Of a DNA stretch of 17,226 bases, positions 6,553 through 12,762 are shown one piece after another. Location of the stretch: assembly GCA_002350625.1 (NCBI GenBank), contig DEFE01000020.1, positions 91,132 to 108,357 of the forward strand, in the 5' to 3' direction. The stretch's first letter is position 1. Each line of letters opens with the position of its first letter. The position numbers were made by a program, and so were the translations under genes. The notes beneath the pieces are model-generated. The model did no database searches. It was not told the origin of the DNA and saw only the letters and a program-made list of their open reading frames with translations. This stretch comes from Lachnospiraceae bacterium UBA2860 (GTDB lineage Bacteria > Bacillota > Clostridia > Lachnospirales > Lachnospiraceae).

Positions 6553-6626
6553 CCGGTCACGCTTCGGATTTGCGCGTTTCCGGTTCTTTTGCCTGTCGGC
6601 CAGTTCGGCACTCGGTTGTCACAGGC
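6553..6626 (-). promoter_or_regulatory. Structured 5' leader of the pilin mRNA
   Basis: Two stem-loops lie in the predicted untranslated leader. The upstream one pairs GCCTGT with ACAGGC (outer stem 6621-6626 with 6591-6596). The second pairs CCGG (6583-6580) with CCGG (6556-6553) and ACGC (6577-6574) with GCGT (6562-6559), with an AA/GA internal loop between. The sequence after it has AAACCCGAC/AAACCCGAT repeats, then the ribosome binding site. A leader of about 127 bases with two helices may control pilin translation or message stability. I checked it by eye against the c-di-GMP class I consensus and it does not fit. Confidence 0.35.
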
Positions 6627-6642
6627 TTAACTTCTTGATCAA

Positions 6643-6671
6643 ATAATATCACAAGCATGTGACCCACGCAA
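6643..6671 (-). promoter_or_regulatory. Pilin promoter candidate
   Basis: On the minus strand TTGCGT (6671-6666) is followed after 17 bases by TATTAT (6648-6643). The -10 is good (five of six); the -35 is weak (three of six). The predicted start is near 6636. One GGTCACAT box (6657-6664) lies between the two hexamers, where a bound protein would block RNA polymerase. Confidence 0.45.
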
Positions 6672-6739
6672 CCAAAAAAGATTCGTCTTTTTTGACAAAT
6701 TTGAACAAAACTATTGGCTAATGTGACCATTATGTGACC
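6657..6739 (-). repeat. Three GGTCACAT boxes upstream of the pilin gene
   Basis: The octamer GGTCACAT (minus strand) occurs exactly at 6664-6657, 6728-6721 and 6739-6732. The last two are 11 bases apart, about one helical turn, and the first sits inside the promoter spacer, followed by TGCTTGTGA so that TCACA and TGTGA face each other. This spacing is what one expects from binding sites of a dimeric regulator acting on the pilin promoter. The regulator is unknown. The rest of 6740-6857 holds no gene that I can support. Confidence 0.45.
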
Positions 6740-6857
6740 AAAAGGTTTCCATAACCAAAAATTACGTAAACTCGTCCATCATTCTCTTCAGTCACACCTA
6801 CAGTATGTATTACATTATCCATGCAATCGCTCGAGAAGGGGACTGTTCATCCCTGTT

Positions 6858-7844
6858 TTACAGCAGTCCGCCCTCTCCCAGCAACGCGAGTTCCGTCGCC
6901 GTGACAGGGTCGTCCGCGAGTAATCGAGGCAGCACAAGATCAAAGATCGTCCGCGACGCGTACATGACGCACCCCGGCAAACCGATGACCGGAACCGCAG
7001 GCCCCTGCTCTCTTTTCAGATAAGACAGCAGGAACATCGCGCCCGGCAATACGGGCGCGCCGTAGGTGATGATCTCCGCGCCGGTGTTTTTGATCGCGAG
7101 CGGCGTGCGGTCGTCGGGGTCGACGCTCATGCCGCCGGTGACGCAGACGAGGTCCGCGCCATTTGCGACAGCATCCAGGATCGCCGCCGTCGTCATCTTG
7201 TCGTCGTCGTCGAGAATGCGGCGGTCGATGACTTCCGCGCCGAGGCCTGTCAGTTTCTCTTCCACGACCGGCGTGAAGGTATCCTTGATGCGCCCCTTGT
7301 AGATCTCGCTGCCGGTGGCCAAAATGGCGCATTTCTTCTGGTGCAGCGGCAGGATCGACAGGATCGGTTCATCTCCCGCGGCCGCCTCTACGGCTGCCAT
7401 CTTCTCCTTGCTGATGACGAGGGGGATGACGCGCATGCCGGCAAAGACCTGTCCCTCTTTGATCAGCGTGTCGCCGCGCTTCGTGGCGATCATGACCTCG
7501 CCGCAGCTGTTGACCGCCACCAGGCGGTCGCGGCGGATCTTGAGCACACCCGTGCAGTCCGCCTTGAGGTTGATCTTGCCTTCCTTCGGGGCTGTGGCCG
7601 TCATGTGCTCGCTCATGCACAGGCGGCGCAGAACCTCCGCGCCTTCGTCCTCGTGCAGCATCGTGTCGTCGTTTTCCCAGACGTAGAGGTGCTCCTTGCC
7701 GATGCTCAGCAGCACCGGAATGTCCTCGGCGGTCACGATGTGCCCTTTTCTGAAAATAGCGTCCTTCATCCCGTCTTTCACGATCTTCGTCAGGTCGTGG
7801 CACAGGACATGTCCTACTGCATCTTCTGTTCTTACAAGTTTCAT
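6858..7844 (-). CDS. MoeA-like molybdopterin-binding protein
   Basis: This 328-residue protein has a MoeA-like N-terminal part (AVGHVLCHDLTKIV, FRKGHIVTAEDIPVLL) and a C-terminal MoaB/Mog/MoeA molybdopterin-binding domain with TGSEIYKGRIKD (about 177-188) and TGGMSVDPDDRTP (about 236-248). Full MoeA has about 400 residues and a further C-terminal domain. This is the shorter molybdopterin-binding protein of Clostridia, often found with molybdate transport or molybdenum hydroxylase genes. It probably acts in molybdenum cofactor handling or insertion; the exact step is not evident. Its ATG is three bases after the modC stop with AAAGGA inside the modC end, so translation is coupled. It is the last gene of the right-hand run. 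A weak GGGA/TCCC hairpin follows the stop, without a clear T-run. Confidence 0.82.
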   Translation of the reverse strand: MKLVRTEDAVGHVLCHDLTKIVKDGMKDAIFRKGHIVTAEDIPVLLSIGKEHLYVWENDDTMLHEDEGAEVLRRLCMSEHMTATAPKEGKINLKADCTGVLKIRRDRLVAVNSCGEVMIATKRGDTLIKEGQVFAGMRVIPLVISKEKMAAVEAAAGDEPILSILPLHQKKCAILATGSEIYKGRIKDTFTPVVEEKLTGLGAEVIDRRILDDDDKMTTAAILDAVANGADLVCVTGGMSVDPDDRTPLAIKNTGAEIITYGAPVLPGAMFLLSYLKREQGPAVPVIGLPGCVMYASRTIFDLVLPRLLADDPVTATELALLGEGGLL

Positions 7845-7847
7845 CGT

Positions 7848-9074
7848 TTATCCTTTAAGCAGAATAATGCTTTTACTGTCGAGATTTAATGTCTTCGGTA
7901 TCACGAGAGGGGAATCACCGGTCTTTGCGGTCTTCCACTGGATCAGGTCTGCGCCCTCCGCCGCGCGGAAGGATACGGTCCACTCGAAAGGATCTTCCAA
8001 AATGGCGGAATCCAGGACTGGCAGATAATTATCATAAGATTCCACAGGCTCCCGCGGGCTTCTGCCGTCCACCGCTGCCGTCTCTGTCCCGCTGCCGTTC
8101 TGCCCTGCATCCTGCAGCGTTCCTTCGCCGTCTCCCGCCTTAAACGCGTGCGCCCGGATTCCGACGCCGTCGGTACCCTCCGGCACCTCGCGCCGCACCC
8201 TGAGCCGGATGCCCCAGGCAGGCACGTCCAGTGTGTGCGCATCCACGCGCTCCGCCGCCGCAACGTTCTTGCAGCCGGACAGGAGCGCCGCCGCGCGCGT
8301 CCCCGGGTCCGCGAAGAACGCTTTCGTCTCCGCCGCCTCTCCGGTCCGTCCGCCGCTCAGCACGCACACGCGGTCCGCAAGGTGATACACTTCGTCGCGG
8401 CTGTGGGAGACAAAGATGACAGGCTTTCCGATCTGCTTCAGCGTCGCTGCCATCTCCTGCTCCAGCTGCCATTTGAGATAGCTGTCAAGCGCCGCAAATG
8501 GCTCGTCGAGAAGGATCACGTCAGGCCGCTGCATGAGGATCCGCGCCATGGCGACCCGCTGCTTCTGCCCGCCGGAAAGCTTCGCAGGCTTCAGCTCCGC
8601 GATCTCTTCGATCTGAAATGTCGCCAGCAGGTCATCCGTCTGCGCCTGTATATCTTCTGCCGACGTGTGCGTGCGCTCCGATGGCCGAACAGCCTGCGCG
8701 TTCTCCGACGGCAGAACAGCCTGCGTGCGCTTTCCGAAAAGCCCGCCGCGGCCGTTCTTGCCGCCGCGCGGTATCCCGGCCATGACATTTTCCCGCACCG
8801 TCATGTTGGGGAAGAGCGCATAGTCCTGGAACATATAGCCGACGCGCCGCTTCTGCGGCGGCAGATCGATCCGTTTCTCCGCGTCGAACAGCACCCGCCC
8901 GTCGAGCACAATCCGGCCTTCGTCCGGCCGCTCGATGCCCGCAATGCATTTGAGGGTCATGCTTTTACCGCTGCCGGAAGCGCCGAGCAGGGCGAAGACG
9001 CCGTCCCCGGTCTCGATGTCCACCTGGAGCGTAAAGAACGCAAGCTTTTTTCTGAAATGCGCCTCTAGAAGCAT
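7848..9074 (-). CDS. modC: ModC-like molybdate/tungstate ABC transporter ATP-binding protein
   Basis: This 408-residue ABC ATPase has Walker A GASGSGKS (about 31-38), Q-loop FQDYALFP (about 82), signature LSGGQKQR (about 166), Walker B VILLDEPFAALD (about 186) and switch His in VSHSRDEVY (about 224). The opening MLLEAHFRKKLAFFTLQV and the following MoeA-like gene point to ModC, which powers molybdate uptake. Sulfate or other oxyanion import is possible. The C-terminal 160 residues correspond to a regulatory region with a Gly/Thr/Asp-rich, low-complexity insertion before a final beta-rich segment (DPFEWTVSFRA). Between Q-loop and signature there is an extra stretch of about 34 residues made partly of a nine-residue repeat. 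I start at ATG 9074, which has GGAGG seven bases upstream, not at 9089. No modA or modB adjoins it; the preceding gene is a DUF975 protein. Confidence 0.78.
   Translation of the reverse strand: MLLEAHFRKKLAFFTLQVDIETGDGVFALLGASGSGKSMTLKCIAGIERPDEGRIVLDGRVLFDAEKRIDLPPQKRRVGYMFQDYALFPNMTVRENVMAGIPRGGKNGRGGLFGKRTQAVLPSENAQAVRPSERTHTSAEDIQAQTDDLLATFQIEEIAELKPAKLSGGQKQRVAMARILMQRPDVILLDEPFAALDSYLKWQLEQEMAATLKQIGKPVIFVSHSRDEVYHLADRVCVLSGGRTGEAAETKAFFADPGTRAAALLSGCKNVAAAERVDAHTLDVPAWGIRLRVRREVPEGTDGVGIRAHAFKAGDGEGTLQDAGQNGSGTETAAVDGRSPREPVESYDNYLPVLDSAILEDPFEWTVSFRAAEGADLIQWKTAKTGDSPLVIPKTLNLDSKSIILLKG
8677..8730 (-). repeat. In-frame 27-bp tandem duplication inside modC
   Basis: Two copies of a 27-bp unit, each containing GAACAGCCTGCG on the plus strand, lie 27 bases apart (CAGCCT at 8690 and 8717). 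They encode RTQAVLPSE and NAQAVRPSE, and a third partial unit begins RTHTS. The unit length keeps the frame. It falls in the helical region between Q-loop and signature, which normally contacts the permease. Confidence 0.7.
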
Positions 9075-9101
9075 CAGATTCCTCCGCATCAGGTTCGCAG
9101 G

Positions 9102-9197
9102 ATGTCAGCGTCGGTTGCTGTCGGATGCAACGAATGTCAGCGTCTGTCGCTGTCGCGTTCAAGGGATATCAGCCCACGTTGCTGCCCTGCATCCCGC
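9102..9197. repeat. Three degenerate 32-bp tandem repeats spanning a stop codon
   Basis: Units beginning ATGTCAGCGTC at 9102, ATGTCAGCGTC at 9134 and ATATCAGCCCA at 9166 are spaced exactly 32 bases apart and share GTTGCTG/GTCGCTG further in. The third unit covers the stop codon and last codons of the DUF975 gene, so part of that C-terminus derives from, or seeded, the repeat. The array fills most of the gap before modC. Confidence 0.6.
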
Positions 9198-9918
9198 CTT
9201 TCAGATCATCATAGAAGGCCGCCAGACTCGTCAGCATATACGGGAGCACCCACACAAAGCCGATGCCGGCTGTACACGCGGCGAGCAGGATGAAGCCCGC
9301 AAAGGAAAGGATCAGCTTCACATATCTTCCGCCCTGTCCCCGCATCAGCTCCGCGCTGTCTTTCAGCGCCTGCATCGCGCCGAGCCCGCTGTTCTCCATC
9401 AGGAGGAACCGGGCCATCGACATGGGCGCCGTGATCACAAGATACAGCACGCTTCCAACGACGATCCAGACAAGGATGAAAATGAGGCGCGCCGTTCCGT
9501 CTGGAACGATAAACTCCGAGAAGAAGATCGGCAGATACAGGATGATGGCAACCGCAAGGCGCGCGGCGTCCACGATGAGGTACCGGTCCGGCTGCGTGCG
9601 GAGCGGCACAAAGGCATCCTGGATCGGTGAAGGCTCCCCGCGCAGCGTCTTCAGGAAATGCAGCAGCGCCCCGTCATAGAAGAGGCCGAGAAGCAGCTGC
9701 AGGATCAGGGAGATCAGCAGCGTGTAGACGACGGCCGTGAGTCCGGCCGGCGTGATAAGGCCCGTCACCATGCCCGCAAGCAGCTCAAGAGAAATAAGGA
9801 GAAGCGAATATGTGATATGCTCCCCCCAGTGCCCGAGCAGCGTCGTGCGCGCCCGCTGTTTCAATATTCCGTTTCGTGAGAGCTCTTTTGTGCCGCCCTC
9901 CGCAAACCAGCTTTTCAT
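9169..9918 (-). CDS. DUF975-family integral membrane protein
   Basis: The 249-residue product has a basic N-terminus (GILKQRARTTLLGHW) typical of DUF975, five to six hydrophobic helices, and the C-terminal signature of that family: ALKDSAELMRGQGGRYVKLI, then TAGIGFVWVLPYMLTSLAAFYDDL. DUF975 proteins are cytoplasmic-membrane proteins of unknown function in Firmicutes. The ATG at 9918 has AAGGA eight bases upstream. It stands 136 bases after the preceding gene and 94 bases before modC, both gaps being filled by tandem repeats. It is not a ModB permease: no binding-protein-dependent permease EAA loop is visible. Confidence 0.75.
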   Translation of the reverse strand: MKSWFAEGGTKELSRNGILKQRARTTLLGHWGEHITYSLLLISLELLAGMVTGLITPAGLTAVVYTLLISLILQLLLGLFYDGALLHFLKTLRGEPSPIQDAFVPLRTQPDRYLIVDAARLAVAIILYLPIFFSEFIVPDGTARLIFILVWIVVGSVLYLVITAPMSMARFLLMENSGLGAMQALKDSAELMRGQGGRYVKLILSFAGFILLAACTAGIGFVWVLPYMLTSLAAFYDDLKGGMQGSNVG

Positions 9919-9963
9919 CGTATTATTCCTTCTATCCTATCGTCCGCACATGAGCATTTGTGT

Positions 9964-10042
9964 GGATCGGCGCAGCTTCGTCTCACATCAGTCCGCCGTG
10001 CAGCTTCATCTCACATCGATCCGCCGCGCAGCTTCATCTCGC
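9964..10042. repeat. Three tandem copies of a 28-bp repeat in an intergenic gap
   Basis: Units containing GCAGCTTC[GA]TCTCACATC recur with CAGCTTC at 9973, 10001 and 10029, an exact 28-base period, separated by TCCGCCG-type sequence. They fill the 136-base gap between the two membrane-protein genes. The unit has no evident promoter and no long dyad. Confidence 0.75.
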
Positions 10043-10054
10043 GCCAATGTTCCA

Positions 10055-10660
10055 TCAGTACCTGGCGCCGTAGCGCTTCAGCAGATCCTCCATGAGCTCC
10101 TGCTGGATCTCCGTGATCGCCGTGGGATCATTGGGGTCAGCATTTTTCACGCGGTCGATGAGCTTGTCCATAAGGCCTGATGAGATCAGCATGGATAACG
10201 AGACCGCTATCGCCACGATAAATGCGATAATGCCGGCGCAGCTCATCCAGAGCGCGATCCGCGCCTGTCTGCCGAAGCGGTTCTTCCTTGACAGGAACGC
10301 GAAGAGCACGCCGAACGCGCCGAAGAATAAAGACCCGCCGAACAGGATGGAAAAAAGCGAGGCGATGCCGCAGAGAAAGGCAATCTTGGACATGCCGTTC
10401 GAGGCGTACTCCTCCGGGATCGGCCCGTAATTGGGGTCGCCGCTCACGCCGTGCCCGTGGTCCTGGAAGCCGTTCCAGTACTCCTGCCTGGCGTAATCGG
10501 TCTCCTCTCTCGCGGCGTTTTTCTCCCGCTCGAGGCGCCGCCAGTAATCGGCATATGTCTCGCCCGGCAGCGGCTTCCTCGGATCCGGCGCCTCCGCGCC
10601 GCCCGTCGTATCGGCCGGTTCCGCCGGATCGGCGTCCGGTCTGGGTTCAAATGAATCCAT
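10055..10660 (-). CDS. Two-span membrane protein, DUF4190-like
   Basis: This 201-residue protein has a long acidic, Pro-rich soluble N-terminus (about 85 residues, no signal peptide), two hydrophobic helices (about 92-120 and 135-160: FLCGIASLFSILFGGSLFF and GIIAFIVAIAVSLSMLI) separated by a basic loop (LSRKNRFGRQARIAL), and a short C-terminal soluble tail. The layout and the NGMSKIAFLCGI start of helix 1 resemble DUF4190-type proteins of gut Clostridia. Function unknown. The ATG lies two bases after the glucan-hydrolase stop, with AGGGGG nine bases upstream, so it is cotranscribed and probably translationally coupled. Confidence 0.65.
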   Translation of the reverse strand: MDSFEPRPDADPAEPADTTGGAEAPDPRKPLPGETYADYWRRLEREKNAAREETDYARQEYWNGFQDHGHGVSGDPNYGPIPEEYASNGMSKIAFLCGIASLFSILFGGSLFFGAFGVLFAFLSRKNRFGRQARIALWMSCAGIIAFIVAIAVSLSMLISSGLMDKLIDRVKNADPNDPTAITEIQQELMEDLLKRYGARY

Positions 10661-10662
10661 AC

Positions 10663-12762
10663 TTATTTCCCCCTATAGAGCACGACGGCTTCGTTGGCCA
10701 GAAGCCGCAGCGTCATGATACCCGCGGTGACTTTGTGCTGTACCGGCTCCTCGCTGTAGCCGTCTGCCCAGGTCCGAAGGAGCTCCGTCATCTGCGTGTT
10801 CTCCGTGCGCGGAATGCCCGTCTCCCAGACGGGGATCTCGACCGTGAGCGGCTCCTCGCCGGAGTTGACCGCGACGACGAACTGCTCGTCCATCGTGAAG
10901 CGCCCGTAGAGAACCTTCCGCGGCCCGCAGCCGAGGTCCCGGATCGAGCCGTCCGTGAAGGCCTTGTAGGTCTTGTGGAGCCGGATCGCGATCCGGTAGA
11001 AGGCCATGAGGTCCTTGTCCTCCCGGCCCCAGGGATAGGTTCTCCGGTTGTCCGGGTCGGTGAAGCCCACCATGCCGGCCTCGTCGCCGTAATAGAGCGT
11101 CGGCGCGCCGACGAAGGTCATCTGGATGAGGACCGCCTGCCGGAGCACGGCGGTGCTGACATTTCTGCCGGCCGCCTCGGGGCCGTGATCCTGCACGCGC
11201 CCTACGAGATGATTCGTGCGCGTGAGGAAGCGCGAATGATCGTGATTGTCCAGCTCGTTCATCGCGCACTGGAGCGAAGGCGCCATAAAGCTCGCCATGT
11301 GGTAGCGCGTGGCGTCGCGGAAGACGTCGCCATTTCCGAGGAGATCCTCGCGGAAGAAGTCGCTGTGCTTCTCCATGCCCGTAAGGAACCAGGAGACCGG
11401 CTCCATGAAGGCGTCATAGTTCATGACGGTGTCCCACTGGTCGCCCTTCAGCCACTCGTAGGTCTCGCCGTAGTGCTCCGCCAGAATGAGCGCATCGGGA
11501 TTGGCTTCCTTCACCGCGTCGCGGAACATCTTCCAGAAGGTGTGGTTGTAATCGGACGTGTGGCCGATGTCAGCCGCCACGTCGAGCCGCCAGCCGTCCG
11601 CGTTGTACGGCGGGGAGACCCACTTTTTCCCGATGGCGAGGATGTACTCGACAAGCTTGCTGCTCTCCTCGTAATTCAGCTTCGGCAGCGTGTTGTGCCC
11701 CCACCAGCCGTCGTAGAACTCGTTGTAGGGCCAGGCGTGCTCGTTGTTGAATTTGAAGAAGGAGCGGTAAGGGCTCTCCGCGTCCACGAAAGCGCCCTTC
11801 TCATAGACGGACGATCCCTCGTAGATCCGCTCGCGGTCGAGCCATTTGTTAAAGGAGCCGCAGTGATTGAACACGCCGTCGAGGATGATCCGCATCCCGC
11901 GCTTGTGGATTTCTTCCGTGAGATGCGCGAAATACGCGTCGGAGGCCTTGAGATTCTCCGGGTCCGTGACGCGGCGGATATAGCACTCCGCGTGCCGGTT
12001 GTTCATGTCGCCCTCCTCGAGCAGGAGGCCGCCGTCATTGACGATCACCGCCAGATGAGGGTCGATGTGGTCGTAGTCCTGGATGTCGTACTTGTGGTTC
12101 GAAGGCGACACGAAGATGGGATTGAGGTAGAGAACCTCGACGCCGAGGGACTTGAGATAATCCAGCTTCTGCTCGATGCCCTTGAGGTCGCCGCCGTAGA
12201 AGTTGCGGACGTCCATGTTCTCCGGGGTCTTGTACCAGTCGTCGACGTGCACGGTGTGTCCGTCGATGTACGCGTATTCGTCGGTTCTGACATCGTTGGT
12301 CTTCCCGCCGTTGTTGAAGCGGTCCGGGAAGATCTGGTACATGACCGCGCCGCGCGCCCACGCCGGCGTCGAAAAGCCCGGCATGATGCGGAAAGCGTTC
12401 CGGTCCGCCAGGTCGCGCGTGATCCCGAACTTGTTGTAGTAGAGGACGAGCGGGCCGACGTTCAGCTCGAAATAATAGAAGAAGAGCTCCTTCCCCATGG
12501 TGAAGGAGTAGCTGTAGTAGTCGAAACCGTCCCGCGTTTTATCGAGCGTCATCCTCTCTCTGATCGCGCCGCTGATGAACCAGACCGCATCGACGTTGTT
12601 GGCCGCCGTGCGGATGCGCACCGTGACTGTATCGCCGCTTTTCGGCTCAAATGGCGTCCGGTAATATTCCGTCTCGTCGGAGTGGACGGCCCGCTCCTTG
12701 AAGACGGGCCGCATTTTCGCGATATAGGCGGCATATCTGTCGTGACGTTTCGTGTCGCTCAT
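10663..12762 (-). CDS. GH13 neopullulanase/cyclomaltodextrinase-type alpha-glucan hydrolase
   Basis: This 699-residue glycoside hydrolase family 13 enzyme has no signal peptide, so it acts in the cytoplasm on imported maltodextrins. An N-terminal beta domain of about 130 residues precedes the barrel start GAVMYQIFPDRFNNG. All four conserved regions are intact: DGVFNH (about 295-300), GWRLDVAAD with nucleophile Asp394, LAEHYG with acid/base Glu429, and NELDNHD with the third Asp at about 508. LPKLNYE before region II is the fifth motif seen in the neopullulanase, maltogenic amylase and cyclomaltodextrinase subgroup (GH13_20-like). Exact specificity is not readable. The ATG overlaps the ftsH stop as ATGA, so its translation should depend on ftsH translation. 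Two bases separate it from the next gene. Confidence 0.88.
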   Translation of the reverse strand: MSDTKRHDRYAAYIAKMRPVFKERAVHSDETEYYRTPFEPKSGDTVTVRIRTAANNVDAVWFISGAIRERMTLDKTRDGFDYYSYSFTMGKELFFYYFELNVGPLVLYYNKFGITRDLADRNAFRIMPGFSTPAWARGAVMYQIFPDRFNNGGKTNDVRTDEYAYIDGHTVHVDDWYKTPENMDVRNFYGGDLKGIEQKLDYLKSLGVEVLYLNPIFVSPSNHKYDIQDYDHIDPHLAVIVNDGGLLLEEGDMNNRHAECYIRRVTDPENLKASDAYFAHLTEEIHKRGMRIILDGVFNHCGSFNKWLDRERIYEGSSVYEKGAFVDAESPYRSFFKFNNEHAWPYNEFYDGWWGHNTLPKLNYEESSKLVEYILAIGKKWVSPPYNADGWRLDVAADIGHTSDYNHTFWKMFRDAVKEANPDALILAEHYGETYEWLKGDQWDTVMNYDAFMEPVSWFLTGMEKHSDFFREDLLGNGDVFRDATRYHMASFMAPSLQCAMNELDNHDHSRFLTRTNHLVGRVQDHGPEAAGRNVSTAVLRQAVLIQMTFVGAPTLYYGDEAGMVGFTDPDNRRTYPWGREDKDLMAFYRIAIRLHKTYKAFTDGSIRDLGCGPRKVLYGRFTMDEQFVVAVNSGEEPLTVEIPVWETGIPRTENTQMTELLRTWADGYSEEPVQHKVTAGIMTLRLLANEAVVLYRGK

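Noticed and set aside
6553..6626. Pilin leader as a c-di-GMP class I riboswitch
   Set aside because: The two helices are present, but the conserved GCAAAG-type core and the tetraloop-receptor sequence could not be found.
8148..9068. A 306-codon plus-strand frame opposite modC
   Set aside because: Antisense shadow of a GC-rich gene; Arg/His-rich, no domain, no ribosome binding site that stands out.
9964..10042. 28-bp repeats as a CRISPR array
   Set aside because: The repeats are directly adjacent with no unique spacers, and there are only three copies and no cas genes.
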